A stretch of DNA of 64,000 nt from CAIKZZ01 sp036742455 (GCA_036742455.1 DAINQU010000010.1:34949-98948), one strand, 5' to 3'. Counted from the first letter of the stretch, positions 51,211-61,176 are shown. Numbers and translations: made by a program. The notes: generated by a model not told the origin, from the sequence alone.

Positions 51211-52398
51211 ATGCAGCGGACTCTCCGAACAGACGTCTACGACGTGGTGATTATTGGCGGCGGCGTCATGGGCGCCTCGCTCTCGTACTGGTTGTGCCAG
51301 CTGGATTCCACGATCCGTGTGGCGGTGGTCGAGCGCGACCCGACGTTCGCTCAGGCCTCGTCCGCACTATCCGCCGCGTCGCTCCGCCAGCAGTACACCA
51401 CGGCGGTCAATATAGAGATTTCCCAACAGAGCCTCGCGTTGTTGCGCCGAGCGTCGGAATGGCTCTCCGTCGGTGACGACTGCCCTGATTTGAACTGGGT
51501 GGAAGGTGGCTACCTGACCCTGGGCAGTGCGCCCATGGCAGCGGGATTGCAGGCGGCACATCGGGTGCAGCGGGCGCACGGCGCTGACGTGGCGCTGCTC
51601 GCGCCTGCGGCGTTGGCTGACCGTTTCCCGTGGTTAAACGTCGCCGACCTCGCGGTGGGGTCGTTCGGAGTGACTGGCGAGGGTTGGTTCGACGGTTACC
51701 GGTTGCTGACGTCGCTCCATGCCAAAGCGCGCTCACTCGGCGCGGAATTTATCCGCGGCACTGCGGTGGATTTTGAGCGCTCAGGAGCGCAGCTGTCGGC
51801 CGTCAATCTGCAAGATGGTCGCCGGCTGGCTTCGCGGATCGTGGTGAATGCCGCGGGGCCTTGGGCCCGGCACGTGGCCGCGTTGGCGCATGTCTCGGTG
51901 CCGGTGAGCGCGCGGCGCCGCACGGTTTTCGTGCTGTCTTGCCCGACGCCGTTAGTAGGGTTTCCGTTGTTGATCGATACGAGCGGCTTCTGGATCCGCC
52001 CGGAAGGGTCATTTTACATCGGCGGTATCGTGCCACGCGACGACGCGGAGGATCTGCCGCTCGAGCCCGATACGGCGCCGTTCGAATCTGAGTTCTGGCC
52101 GGCGCTCGCGCACCGCGTACCGGCCTTCGAAGCGTTGCGCGTCGAACGGGCGTGGGCGGGCTATTACGAGATGAATACCTTTGATCACAACGGTATCGTT
52201 GGCCCTCATCCGGAAATCGACAATTTTTATTTGATGAACGGTTTCTCGGGTCACGGGATGCAACAGGCGCCGGCCGTGGGGCGTGCGTTGGCGGAGCGAC
52301 TTCTCACCGGGGAGTATCGGTCGTTGGATCTGACGCCCTTGTCCTTTGATCGTATTGTGGCCGGGCGACCTTTGCGGGAAGACGCTGTCATCGGCTAG
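51211..52398 (+). CDS. FAD-dependent oxidoreductase (DAO family, FOXRED1/sarcosine-oxidase-like)
   Basis: A 395-residue flavoprotein. The N-terminal FAD site is DVVIIGGGVMGASLSYWL, an Arg/Gln-rich ASLRQQYTTAVNIEIS follows, and the C-terminal FAD/substrate region is FYLMNGFSGHGMQQAPAVGRALAE. These match FOXRED1-like members that sit near sarcosine and dimethylglycine dehydrogenases. An N-methyl amino acid substrate would fit the methylated-amine theme but is not proven. It precedes a serine hydrolase gene by 43 bp on the same strand. Confidence 0.8.
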   Translation: MQRTLRTDVYDVVIIGGGVMGASLSYWLCQLDSTIRVAVVERDPTFAQASSALSAASLRQQYTTAVNIEISQQSLALLRRASEWLSVGDDCPDLNWVEGGYLTLGSAPMAAGLQAAHRVQRAHGADVALLAPAALADRFPWLNVADLAVGSFGVTGEGWFDGYRLLTSLHAKARSLGAEFIRGTAVDFERSGAQLSAVNLQDGRRLASRIVVNAAGPWARHVAALAHVSVPVSARRRTVFVLSCPTPLVGFPLLIDTSGFWIRPEGSFYIGGIVPRDDAEDLPLEPDTAPFESEFWPALAHRVPAFEALRVERAWAGYYEMNTFDHNGIVGPHPEIDNFYLMNGFSGHGMQQAPAVGRALAERLLTGEYRSLDLTPLSFDRIVAGRPLREDAVIG

Positions 52399-52441
52399 TT
52401 CTCCCGGGCCGAGCCCCAACAGTGAGCCGGAGGAATCGAGT

Positions 52442-54301
52442 ATGCGGTGGTCTGTTCTTGCTCGCGGTCTGGGTCTCTTCTGTTGTCTGTTCGGTACGTC
52501 CGTTGTCGCGGTACCGTCACCGTCGGGCGACACACGTGCGGTATTGCGCGGACAAATCGAACAGGTGCTGAAGGCGACGCACGTACCCGGGGCCTCGGTG
52601 GCGTGGGTGGCCGCCGACGGTACGACGGGAACCGAGGGTGTCGGGTTAGCGGATGTGGCGTCTCACACGCCCGCCACGTCGAAGACGCTCTTTCGGATCG
52701 GTTCAGTCTCGAAGGGATTGACCGCACTCGCCGTGTTGCAACAGGTTGATGCCGGCCGCTTGCGGCTCGGTGACGCGGTAACGGCCCATATCGGGTCTGC
52801 GTGGTTCGTAAACCGCTACGAGGCAGAGTCGCCCACCACGATTGCGGATCTGTTGGAACACACCACCGGCTGGGATGACATGCACCTGCGCGAATACGCG
52901 AAGGATGCCGCCGGCATGACCTTAACGGAGGGGTTACGTTTCGAAACCGGATCGCGCGTGGCCCGCTGGGCTCCCGGAACGCGGATGGCGTACTGCAACT
53001 CGGGTCCAGCGGTCGCTGCACTCGTGGTCGAACATCTGACCGACACGCGCATCGAAGACTACGTCGCGACCCACCTGTTTGCACCGATCGGCATGGCGAC
53101 GGCGACCTACGACGAGCCGAACGGCGTGCCGATAGCAACGCTGTATCACGACGATGGCACTACGCCATTTCGGTACTGGCACATTCTGTTTCGACCGGCA
53201 GGATCGATTAATGCGTCTGCCGAAGATATGGCGGCCTATCTGCATTTTTATCTGAGTCGTGGGACGGTAAACGGTCAGCACGTGGTCTCAACGGGCGCCC
53301 TGACGCGGATGGAAACACCGACGCGCGCGTGGTCCGCTCAAGCGGGACTGACGACGGGGTACGGGCTCGCCAATTACACCAGCATCGAGGACGGCTTCGT
53401 GTTCCACGGTCACGACGGTGGCGTGGAGGGTGGATTGGCACGGTTGCGGTACCTCCCCGAGGCAGGCGTCGGTTACTCCGTCGTGATCAACGGAGGTAAT
53501 GCGGACGCACTGAAGCGCATTTCGGATCTCCTGCGTGCCCATGTGCTCGAGGGCGTACCGCGTCCCGCACTGCCGACGCCGGGGGCCGTGCCCCGCGAAG
53601 TGCTGCCGTACGCGGGTTGGTATCGGTTGGACTCGCCACGACAACAGTCCGATGCCTTCGCGTTGCGTCTGCTCGACTGGAAGCGGATCGGAATCACTGC
53701 CGCCGGTCTGACGGTTTACCCCCTGTGGGGTAGTCTCCCGCAACATTTTGTCCCGGTCGCCGGATACACATTCCGTATCCCGGATGCGCCGGCGGCGACC
53801 CTCGCATTGGCGCAGCCGGAGCCGGCCCTGCGTGTGCTCCTGCTTGGTACCGAAACCTATGTCCGCGTAGCGCCTTGGCAGGTCGCCGTCGAAGGGGTGG
53901 CTGCCACGTGGTCGTTACTCAGTGTGTTGGCGGGACTACTCTACGGGGCGGGCGCGACGGTCACTGCGGTGTTGGGCCGCCGCCGACCGCAGGATCGCTC
54001 CATCCGATGCGCGATGGCAGCCGCGGCCGTCAGCCTAACGGCCGTTTTTGTGTTGCCCAGCTTGGTCGGCGATGCGGTCATTGAGCGACTGGGGAATCCC
54101 ACGATCTGGTCGGTCGGACTGTGTGCCGTGACGCTGCTGTACGCTGCAACCGTGCTTTGGTTGGCGGTGACGGTGATGCGCCCGCAGTCCGGTGCACGGG
54201 CCTGGGTCAGGCGCGTCGGACGCCTCACGGCCGTCGGACAGTGCACGATCCTTGTCTACCTTGCGTGGTGGGGCGTCATCGGCCTACGCACGTGGGTGTA
54301 A
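52442..54301 (+). CDS. Serine hydrolase (beta-lactamase/class C-like) with C-terminal membrane helices
   Basis: A 619-residue exported serine hydrolase. After a signal peptide (about residues 1-22), the penicillin-binding-protein fold has Ser-x-x-Lys in GSVSKGL, Tyr-x-Asn in YCNSGPAV and a late HGHDGGVEGG in place of the KTG-type motif. Residues beyond about 480 hold hydrophobic helices (VLAGLLYGAGATVTAVL, AAAVSLTAVFVLPSLV, GLCAVTLLYAATVLWLAVTVM and CTILVYLAWWGVIGL), so the domain is tethered to the membrane. The start follows GGAGGAA by eight bases. Peptide or ester hydrolysis is likely rather than drug resistance. Confidence 0.83.
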   Translation: MRWSVLARGLGLFCCLFGTSVVAVPSPSGDTRAVLRGQIEQVLKATHVPGASVAWVAADGTTGTEGVGLADVASHTPATSKTLFRIGSVSKGLTALAVLQQVDAGRLRLGDAVTAHIGSAWFVNRYEAESPTTIADLLEHTTGWDDMHLREYAKDAAGMTLTEGLRFETGSRVARWAPGTRMAYCNSGPAVAALVVEHLTDTRIEDYVATHLFAPIGMATATYDEPNGVPIATLYHDDGTTPFRYWHILFRPAGSINASAEDMAAYLHFYLSRGTVNGQHVVSTGALTRMETPTRAWSAQAGLTTGYGLANYTSIEDGFVFHGHDGGVEGGLARLRYLPEAGVGYSVVINGGNADALKRISDLLRAHVLEGVPRPALPTPGAVPREVLPYAGWYRLDSPRQQSDAFALRLLDWKRIGITAAGLTVYPLWGSLPQHFVPVAGYTFRIPDAPAATLALAQPEPALRVLLLGTETYVRVAPWQVAVEGVAATWSLLSVLAGLLYGAGATVTAVLGRRRPQDRSIRCAMAAAAVSLTAVFVLPSLVGDAVIERLGNPTIWSVGLCAVTLLYAATVLWLAVTVMRPQSGARAWVRRVGRLTAVGQCTILVYLAWWGVIGLRTWV

Positions 54302-54310
54302 TGCAGAGCG

Positions 54311-56137
54311 CTATTTCGCGAGGATGACCGGCTGATCTTGCACCGAGTAATGGCTCGGGAATAGTACGCCGTGACGTTCGATCGAGGAGTAGATCAACTC
54401 GTGATTGGCATCGAACCAACGGTGCGGTGCCTGAGACAGTTCCGGGAGTATCGCGAGGGTGTAAGCAATCGGGCCGGTGAGACGGACCACGGCCATTTTG
54501 CCGACCCCGGAGTAACGCGGGTCGTAGGTTTCGATGTTGGCCAGTACGCGGTTGATGACTCGTTCGAGTAACACATGCCCGGGTGTCGAAATCACGAACC
54601 ACTGCTGAAATTCGCCGCCCGGTACGTTGTAAAGCTCCGGGTGTTCTCCCCACCAGCGGGCGCCACCGACGCCGCTGTCTCCCCATTGGGACAGGAGATA
54701 TTGATCGTCCGGTCGCACGACATCCGTCAGGGGCTTGGCGGTGGAAGACTTAATGTCTAAATACACGCCGCCCAGGCGGTAGACCATCAGATACCGAAAA
54801 AGATCGGCCCGGGCTGCGCCGTACACCGGATTGATACGGAGGTACGCATCGCGAATAGCCCGTCCGTAATGGTCATGGATGAAATCGGGGATCTCGTCGT
54901 CCGTCCACAATCGGTAACTGTAATCGGGATGACGGGCGCGTAGCGCTGCGATCGAAGGGGCGATGATGTCCGGCACCGTCGCCGTCGGATACGTCTGGTG
55001 CAACAGTCGGGGAATGGCCTGACCACGACGCCAACTGGGGGCACGTAAGCCGGACAGACTGGCGAGATCTGCGCGCTTCAGATGGCGTTTGCGGAAGATT
55101 TCCCAGTCCGATATCGCCGTACGTGGGACCAGATCACGCGTCGCCGGTTCTGCCGATAGGACGCCTTCACCGTGGCGCAGTGCGACCGTTCCGTGCGGCG
55201 TGCCGGGGATGCCTTCGACAATGTCGATGCGAGCCAGCGCCGCAGCTTGTTCCGGATGCAAGCATGAGAAGGTCACTTCGGGGTGTATGCGATCACCGCT
55301 CTTGCGGAAGACGATCGGCTCGCCGTAGTCGCGATCGGGCATGGAGTGACTGAGCAGCGAGCCTTCCGGTGTCAGTGTGACGAGCGAGCCGTGATGAGAG
55401 ACGAGGACGAACACTTCGTCGCTGCTTGTCGATCGAGCCGGTGCAAGATGCAGTCGAGCGACGGCTTCACGATCGAGACCGTAGGCAATGGTGCGCACAA
55501 TGCCGTCGTATTCGGGGACCTCGCACAGCACTTCCTCGGACTCTCGGGCGAGATCAAACGGGGTTTCGGTAAGCACAACCCCGCTGCCGAAATCCACGCG
55601 TATGCTGGCACCGCTCGGCTTGTCCTGATTCGGGGGGAAATCGACCCGAGCCGGAACGTGCTCGGTCACGACCAGGAAGCGGCAGCGCCCCTGCAGGCGT
55701 TCCAGACCCTGAGCAATATCCGCATTGCTGAGATGCTGCAGGACCTGGCGAATGAACAGGACATCACACACCGGAACCGTGTCGGAGCGCAAATCGTGCA
55801 GACGGAAGTCAACATCGAGTGCGGCAAAGCGCCGGCGGTTGTACTCAATCAGATCGGGAACCACATCGCAGGCGGTGTAGTGACCACACAGGTCGCGGAT
55901 CTGACTGCCGACGTTGAAGTCACCACAACCGAGATCGACCACCGAGGGCGGATGATCGAAGCGACGGAGGAACGCGCGGACAGCCTCCACGTACGGCGCC
56001 ACGATCGTTGGCGAGTGTGAGCCACTGCCCGAGAAGAAGGCATGGTCGTCACCACCCCAGAGGTGGTCACGGTAGATCTGTTCAAAAGTCGCCGGGGTGG
56101 TGTCGCCCTCGGCACCGTCCTTGGGGGGGTGACTCAT
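54311..56137 (-). CDS. Fusion of class I SAM methyltransferase and GT32-type glycosyltransferase
   Basis: A 608-residue two-domain protein. The N-terminal half has a SAM-binding motif I, VVDLGCGDFNVGSQI, and a FIRQVLQHLSNADI segment typical of class I methyltransferases. The C-terminal half, from about residue 370, has IPRLLHQTYPT, YSYRLWTDDEI, RADLFRYLMVYRLGGVYLDIKS (DxD site) as in GT32/OCH1-like glycosyltransferases. It ends near RHGVLFPSHY. Start choice is uncertain: ATG 56137 or GTG 56182; no strong ribosome-binding site precedes either. It probably builds and methylates a surface sugar. No other polysaccharide genes are near. Confidence 0.78.
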   Translation of the reverse strand: MSHPPKDGAEGDTTPATFEQIYRDHLWGGDDHAFFSGSGSHSPTIVAPYVEAVRAFLRRFDHPPSVVDLGCGDFNVGSQIRDLCGHYTACDVVPDLIEYNRRRFAALDVDFRLHDLRSDTVPVCDVLFIRQVLQHLSNADIAQGLERLQGRCRFLVVTEHVPARVDFPPNQDKPSGASIRVDFGSGVVLTETPFDLARESEEVLCEVPEYDGIVRTIAYGLDREAVARLHLAPARSTSSDEVFVLVSHHGSLVTLTPEGSLLSHSMPDRDYGEPIVFRKSGDRIHPEVTFSCLHPEQAAALARIDIVEGIPGTPHGTVALRHGEGVLSAEPATRDLVPRTAISDWEIFRKRHLKRADLASLSGLRAPSWRRGQAIPRLLHQTYPTATVPDIIAPSIAALRARHPDYSYRLWTDDEIPDFIHDHYGRAIRDAYLRINPVYGAARADLFRYLMVYRLGGVYLDIKSSTAKPLTDVVRPDDQYLLSQWGDSGVGGARWWGEHPELYNVPGGEFQQWFVISTPGHVLLERVINRVLANIETYDPRYSGVGKMAVVRLTGPIAYTLAILPELSQAPHRWFDANHELIYSSIERHGVLFPSHYSVQDQPVILAK

Positions 56138-56495
56138 CGGGTAGCCATCAAGGTAATACGGGCATAGATCCCAAGGATGCACTATAAAATAGAGCCGTGG
56201 GCCTCAGTGTGACGCGTGTCGCAACACCCCTCTCGCACGCGCGCTCTCTGGGCAGGCTACGCCGTGCCGAGTCACGGATCATGAGCGGTGGTGAAATCGG
56301 CTTCGCCCATGACCCTGTCCGATGTTGACACTCAGCCCCGCGGTGTTGTCGGCGAATCTGACCGCCTGGGCGGCATCCCGAGTTGTTCGACCCACCTCGA
56401 TGGGCGTTCGGTGGACGCCGCCCACCATCGCCTGCAAGGCGGTTACAGTGTCGACAGCCATGGTCCGACCGGGGACCAATCTCTGAGAGGCCACT
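56138..56495. other. Intergenic stretch with no supported gene
   Basis: This 358-bp divergent spacer lies between the fusion glycosyltransferase and a class IV aminotransferase. An AT-rich TATTTTATAGT on the minus strand (near 56182-56192) may hold a -10 for the former. On the plus strand GAGAGG sits six bases before the aminotransferase ATG. Short open frames here have no recognisable protein character, and I see no riboswitch or tRNA. Confidence 0.5.
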
Positions 56496-57431
56496 ATGAG
56501 CGCAGGTGCAGGATTTGTAGACGGCCACTACTGCAATTTGGCCGACGCGCGTCTACCGATCACGGATCCGGGCTTTACGCGTAGCGATGCGGTATACGAC
56601 GTGGTGTCGGTCTGGCGGGGTCAGTTCTTTCGCCTGTACGATCATATCGAACGCTTTCTCGCCAGCTGTGCGGGCTGGCGATTGACGTGTCCCTACGATG
56701 CCCATCAGATCGCTGAAATATTGGCGGGGTGCGTGATCCGTGGTGGCGTTCAAGACGGCGCCTACGTATCGATGGCGTTGACCCGTGGGACGTTCCTTCC
56801 GGGTGCGCGGGCCGCCCGTGATATACGCGCAACGCGACCGATGTTCCTCGCCTATGCCATTCCCTATGTGTGGATCGTACCGCCGGAGACGCAGCGGGAC
56901 GGGATACGCGCGATCGTGGCGAAGACGCCGCGCATTCCGAACGTGTGTGTCCCGGCAACCTACAAAAACTACCATTGGGGTGATCTCACGCAGTCGCGCT
57001 TTGAGGCGCTCGATGCCGGTGTCGATCAGGCGATTTTGGCGACTACCGACGGTTGGATCGCCGAAGGCGCGGGGTTCAATGTGTTCTTTGTTCGAAACCG
57101 GCAGCTCTACACGCCGGCTCATAATGTGTTGCACGGGATGACTCGGCGCACGGTGATGGAGCTGGCCGTCATGCACGGTGTGCCGGTACACGCCGCCGAC
57201 TTTCCGGTACAGGCACTGCGGGATGCCGATGAGATTTTCTTAACGTCGACGGCCGGCGGTATCATGCCGGTTGTGGAGATCGACGGCCGTGTAGTGGGCA
57301 ACGGTAAGCCAGGACCGATTGCCACTCAGTTACGAACGAGCTATTGGGATCGGCGGGAGCAGGGTTGGTATGGCACCGCAGTCGTCGCTGCGGATGTGTC
57401 GACCCACGAGGGATTACATCGTGCGACGTAA
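56496..57431 (+). CDS. Class IV (fold-type IV) PLP aminotransferase
   Basis: A 311-residue PLP enzyme related to branched-chain, D-amino-acid and (R)-amine transaminases. GFVDGHYCNLADARLPITDPGFTRSDAVYDVVSVWRG-type N-terminus, the Schiff-base lysine in ATYKNYHWGDLTQS, the Glu in WIAEGAGFNVFFV that pairs with the pyridine nitrogen, and FLTSTAGGIMPVVEIDG fit. The first-domain pattern resembles (R)-amine transaminases more than BCAT, but I cannot settle this by eye. Its end overlaps a small membrane-protein frame. Confidence 0.82.
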   Translation: MSAGAGFVDGHYCNLADARLPITDPGFTRSDAVYDVVSVWRGQFFRLYDHIERFLASCAGWRLTCPYDAHQIAEILAGCVIRGGVQDGAYVSMALTRGTFLPGARAARDIRATRPMFLAYAIPYVWIVPPETQRDGIRAIVAKTPRIPNVCVPATYKNYHWGDLTQSRFEALDAGVDQAILATTDGWIAEGAGFNVFFVRNRQLYTPAHNVLHGMTRRTVMELAVMHGVPVHAADFPVQALRDADEIFLTSTAGGIMPVVEIDGRVVGNGKPGPIATQLRTSYWDRREQGWYGTAVVAADVSTHEGLHRAT

Positions 57432-57696
57432 AGTGTGGGCGCTCCTCATTGCCGTGATCGCGACGAGTCTGATCATCAAACTCGGTGGTTGGCTCGTCAG
57501 CGCCCTGTTGCACGCGCGAGTGGAAGGGCATTGGCTACGTGTACTCAGCCTTTCCGGCGGTCTCGGTTTTCTGATTCCAGCAGTAGCACTGCCGATCATT
57601 TTCGCGCGCCGAGGCAAGACACTCCGTTCCCGGGAACGGCGCGCTCAGACGCTACCCGGGGCAACGCGGTTTGGTGCCCGCGATCACCAGTCGTAG
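57421..57696 (+). CDS. Small predicted membrane protein
   Basis: A 91-residue protein with two hydrophobic helices (VWALLIAVIATSLIIKLGGWLVSALL and LSLSGGLGFLIPAVALPIIFA) and a basic C-terminus. I chose the GTG at 57421, which overlaps the aminotransferase stop by 11 bases and gives a compact MRRKVWALL start. The family is not recognised. It could also begin at an ATG at 57391, deeper inside the upstream gene. Confidence 0.5.
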   Translation: MRRKVWALLIAVIATSLIIKLGGWLVSALLHARVEGHWLRVLSLSGGLGFLIPAVALPIIFARRGKTLRSRERRAQTLPGATRFGARDHQS

Positions 57697-57747
57697 AGCG
57701 CTCCCGCGAGCAGAGCGCCCTGTTCGCGGGTTAGAACGGTCGACGTT

Positions 57748-59328
57748 TTAGGCGTCGGTGTCACCGTTCGCGGGTATCCACCATTCGTGCCCTCGATGGG
57801 TCTCGGCGTATTCTGGCCAGCGATAATCAATCGGTGCTTGGAAGTCCTTGGGCAAGAGCGGTTCGATACGCTGTGAACCGGTCGTCCGCTGTAGCCACTC
57901 GGCCCGCGCAGCGGCGAGGGTTTCCGGTGAGCAGAGCAGGTCGATTAGTGTCGACGCAATCGTCTTTCCGGCCACTTGCACGGTCGGATCAATGCACGCG
58001 GGAAGCCCGCCGAGCGCATTCGCAACCCACGCCGGATAGCCGGCATACCCCGCGGGGGCCGCCAGCATCGGCCGCGCAATGTAAAAACGCACCGTCGGGG
58101 CGTACCACGTCATTTCAACGTAATCGTCGCTCGTCCAGTTCTTCTGCCAGGCCGGCATATTCACCCGCAGTTGCTGCTCGGCCGCTTCCGGAGAGATCAG
58201 TTTGCTCAAGGCAGGCAGGAAGGGATCACGCATCGGTTCCAAACCTAGGTTCGACTGAATCTCACGTGCCAATACCTTCGCCGTCTCGTCGTATTTCGGT
58301 GCACCCACTGCGGACAGATTGCGCCACGTCAATTGGGCTAAGGCGTGGTTCGCCACGCCCGGCCGCGTACGGGACACCCACCGTTTGACGAGACGACAGT
58401 GGGCAATTCGCGCCGCGTGCTCTGCGTTGCGGTCCAACACTTCGAGGACGGATTCCGCCATCGCCACATCGGGGCAGCGCCAGGAGTACTGAATTTGGGC
58501 GAGGTGCGCCGGTAAGTTATCGGCCGTCGCCTGACCGGCCGTCAGGATCGCTTCATTCAGAGACCAACCGCCCGTGTGGGCCAGCATTGATTCGAGGGTC
58601 GCCTTCGTGGACCCGTACATGGAAAAGAGGGCGACATTCGCACCCGGCGCTCGGGCGGCCGAGTGCGATGCGGGAATAGGGCTGTCCGCGTTGCCGACAC
58701 CCCAGGTCTCGGCTTCATCGCAAATGAAGGAATAAATGCGGCTGTAATAGGCACCACAGTGCGTATCGAGGCGTACCGTGTTGCAGAGCGGCAGCATATA
58801 AAACGGATGGAAACTCAGCATCGCGTCAATGCCGTCGTAATAGCCACGCAATCCGTGCACCAGCTTTGAGCCTTGCACTTTTTCGGCAGGTTCTCCAAAG
58901 AACCGTAGGGTGCCTGTCAGTCCGTGCTCGCGCATGGCGTGTTGCGCACCGAGTAAGCCCGCCAGCGCGCCGATACCTAGCGCGGAGTGCGGGTCGGTAT
59001 GCCCCGGAGCGTAGGGCGACAAGCCCGTGCGGGGGCCACGCTGCGTCGCCGCCGCCTGGCAGTTCCCCGGCACCGCATCGTATTCTGCATACGCACCGAG
59101 AGTGGGTCCCGTTCCGTTGGACCAGTGCGCCGAGAAGGCCGTCGGCATGCCACCCGAACCTTGTTCGACCATAAAACCCGCTTCACGCAGCTTTTCCACA
59201 AAAAAAGCAGCGGAGCGGTATTCGCGCCATGCCGGTTCGGCGTAATGCCAAATTGTACTGTGCCAGTCAGAGTACTGCGCGTGGTGGGCCTGGACATGCT
59301 GTATGGCGCTGAGCTGGGCAAGGTTCAT
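57748..59328 (-). CDS. M20-family amidohydrolase (AbgB/p-aminobenzoyl-glutamate hydrolase-like)
   Basis: A 526-residue metallo-hydrolase without a signal peptide. GAYAEYDAVPGNCQAA, HTDPHSALGIGALAG, FFGEPAEKVQGSKLVHGL and DAMLSFHPFY follow AbgB-like M20 enzymes that cleave p-aminobenzoyl-glutamate or related amides, using a binuclear metal site. The start at 59328 has AGGAAG five bases upstream. The chain is longer than AbgB by about 45 residues. It stands alone on the minus strand. Confidence 0.83.
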   Translation of the reverse strand: MNLAQLSAIQHVQAHHAQYSDWHSTIWHYAEPAWREYRSAAFFVEKLREAGFMVEQGSGGMPTAFSAHWSNGTGPTLGAYAEYDAVPGNCQAAATQRGPRTGLSPYAPGHTDPHSALGIGALAGLLGAQHAMREHGLTGTLRFFGEPAEKVQGSKLVHGLRGYYDGIDAMLSFHPFYMLPLCNTVRLDTHCGAYYSRIYSFICDEAETWGVGNADSPIPASHSAARAPGANVALFSMYGSTKATLESMLAHTGGWSLNEAILTAGQATADNLPAHLAQIQYSWRCPDVAMAESVLEVLDRNAEHAARIAHCRLVKRWVSRTRPGVANHALAQLTWRNLSAVGAPKYDETAKVLAREIQSNLGLEPMRDPFLPALSKLISPEAAEQQLRVNMPAWQKNWTSDDYVEMTWYAPTVRFYIARPMLAAPAGYAGYPAWVANALGGLPACIDPTVQVAGKTIASTLIDLLCSPETLAAARAEWLQRTTGSQRIEPLLPKDFQAPIDYRWPEYAETHRGHEWWIPANGDTDA

Positions 59329-59537
59329 GGAAAGCTTCCTTCGGTGGACGCCGGAATTGTAGCGCCCTGCAGGGTTGGGTTCAGTCGGTCTTATCGACGG
59401 TCGTCCGCGATAATGTGGGTCATTCAGAACAACGGATATCGATAGGTCTACGCGGAGTGCGTGAATTGCCGATGCGCAGTCCACCCTTTTTGGTATCCAA
59501 ATAGACAGACGATGGAGCCGAATCAAAGGAGTGATCT

Positions 59538-60347
59538 GTGGGCCAAAATCGCAAGCACCTGAACCGTTTGGTAGAGGCTAGGGTGAATCTGGCCTACCAA
59601 GTGTTCATGCTCTTTCTGTGTCTCTATGCCCTCTTGGCACTCTCGGCGGAAGTGCTGTTACCCATCAATGTTCAGGGGCGTCAGTTGCTGGAGTACGTCG
59701 ACTACTTTATTTGCGTCATCTTCTTCGTCGACTTTCTGCTCAATTTGCTCGCGGCGGAGAGCAAGTGGACTTACCTGCGTACGTGGGGCTGGATTGACGT
59801 GTTATCCAGCATCCCGTCCGTCGACGCTCTGCGCGTCGGTCGACTGGCGAGAGTGTTGCGCATTTTGCGTTTGCTCCGTGCTCTCAAAGTCAGTCGCTTC
59901 GTCGTGCTGCATATAGTGCGGCAGCGTAAAGGAGCGGTTCTCTACGGTGCTGCGGCGATCGCGTTCAGCATGGTGATCGTCTCGAGTATTGCAGTCCTAT
60001 CCTTCGAGACCGTGCCGGGGGCGAACATACGCACGGCCGGTGATGCGCTGTGGTGGGCGCTCTGCACTATTGCAACAGTAGGGTACGGTGACTATTACCC
60101 CGTCACTTGGGAAGGTCGCGCGGTGGCAGCACTGCTCATGACCGTGGGCGTCGGCATGATTGGTGTGCTGTCGGGCACCATGGTGTCGTGGTTTGTGCAA
60201 CCGGGCTACGATCGTGAAACCGACGAAATTCGTCATTTGCGCGCAGAAATCGCCGAACTCACTCGGATGGTGAACGAAAGGCTTCCGGTGGAGAACCCTG
60301 TGGTTGCCTCGGGGCAGCTATGTGTCGATCCACGCGAGGGGTCCTGA
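59538..60347 (+). CDS. Voltage-gated-type potassium channel (ion transporter)
   Basis: A 269-residue six-helix channel. The S4-like segment RVGRLARVLRILRLLRALKVSRF has a positive residue about every third position, and the pore loop holds TIATVGYGDYYP, with the K+ filter TVGYGD. The C-terminal end (about 230-250) is a likely short coiled coil (EIRHLRAEIAELTRMV) that would help tetramer assembly. A GTG start follows AAAGGAG. It is isolated between divergent and convergent genes. Confidence 0.9.
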   Translation: MGQNRKHLNRLVEARVNLAYQVFMLFLCLYALLALSAEVLLPINVQGRQLLEYVDYFICVIFFVDFLLNLLAAESKWTYLRTWGWIDVLSSIPSVDALRVGRLARVLRILRLLRALKVSRFVVLHIVRQRKGAVLYGAAAIAFSMVIVSSIAVLSFETVPGANIRTAGDALWWALCTIATVGYGDYYPVTWEGRAVAALLMTVGVGMIGVLSGTMVSWFVQPGYDRETDEIRHLRAEIAELTRMVNERLPVENPVVASGQLCVDPREGS

Positions 60348-60426
60348 TTGGATGACCCCTCAAGGGCATCCGTGCTCGGCATAGGGCCGGTTCGTAACGG
60401 GCTCGCTGCTCGTTTATAAGTGGCGA

Positions 60427-61176
60427 TCACCGCCGTAGGAAGAGGACCACACTCATGGTCAGGCCGATGACGACCACAGCCGTCCGGACGACTGACGTGG
60501 GGAGTCGCTTCGCCACTCGCGCGCCGAGATAGCCACCGGCTATCGCTGCGACGAGCATCACACTGGCGGGGAACCACGCGACTTTGCCGGCGATGACGAA
60601 GCACACGACGGCGATGGCGTTGACAAGGCCGGACAGCAAGGTCTTGAGCGCATTGGCTTCATGGATGTCGGTCACACCGAATAATCCAAACAGGGCCAGC
60701 ATCAAAATGCCGACGGCCCCGCCAAAGTAGCCGCCATAGATCGCGAGCAGAAACTGTAAGGCGTAGAGAAAGCCACGACCGATATGTACTCGCGCGGTTA
60801 ACCAGGCAACCACCCGACGTGAAAACGCAAAAACGAGGGTTGCGAACAGGAGCAACCAGGGGACCAGTGCTGCGAAGGCACGGGCTGGAGTAAGGAGTAG
60901 GAGTGCTGCGCCGGCTATGCCGCCGGCGAGGCTTGTACCAATCAGGTGCGCGGAGGGTACGCCGTCTATGCGCGGGAAATGGTCTCGGTAGGCCCATGCA
61001 CTGGTGAGTTGGCCGGGGAATAGCGCGACCGTGTTGGTGGCGTTCGCGACCACCGGGGAGATACCGGTGAACACAAGAGCGGGGAACGATAAAAAGGTAC
61101 CCCCACCGGCGACGGAATTGATCACACCGGCAGCGAGCGCTGCGGCACTCAGTAAGAGCAAGTCGGACACGGACAT
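60427..61176 (-). CDS. TSUP (TauE/SafE) family sulfite/anion exporter
   Basis: A 249-residue inner-membrane protein with about seven hydrophobic helices. AAGVINSVAGGGTFLSFPALVFTGISPVVANATNTVALFPG is the hallmark first repeat of the TauE/SafE family; IYGGYFGGAVGILMLALFGLFG is the second. Family members move sulfite or organosulfonates. The start at 61176 is chosen for a normal N-terminus (MSVSDLL), though its ribosome-binding site is weak. Confidence 0.84.
   Translation of the reverse strand: MSVSDLLLLSAAALAAGVINSVAGGGTFLSFPALVFTGISPVVANATNTVALFPGQLTSAWAYRDHFPRIDGVPSAHLIGTSLAGGIAGAALLLLTPARAFAALVPWLLLFATLVFAFSRRVVAWLTARVHIGRGFLYALQFLLAIYGGYFGGAVGILMLALFGLFGVTDIHEANALKTLLSGLVNAIAVVCFVIAGKVAWFPASVMLVAAIAGGYLGARVAKRLPTSVVRTAVVVIGLTMSVVLFLRR

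Noticed and set aside
56279..56494. 71-residue minus-strand frame in the 358-bp spacer as a small gene
   Set aside because: It has no ribosome-binding site that I can see, no fold or membrane pattern, and overlaps the leader of the aminotransferase gene.
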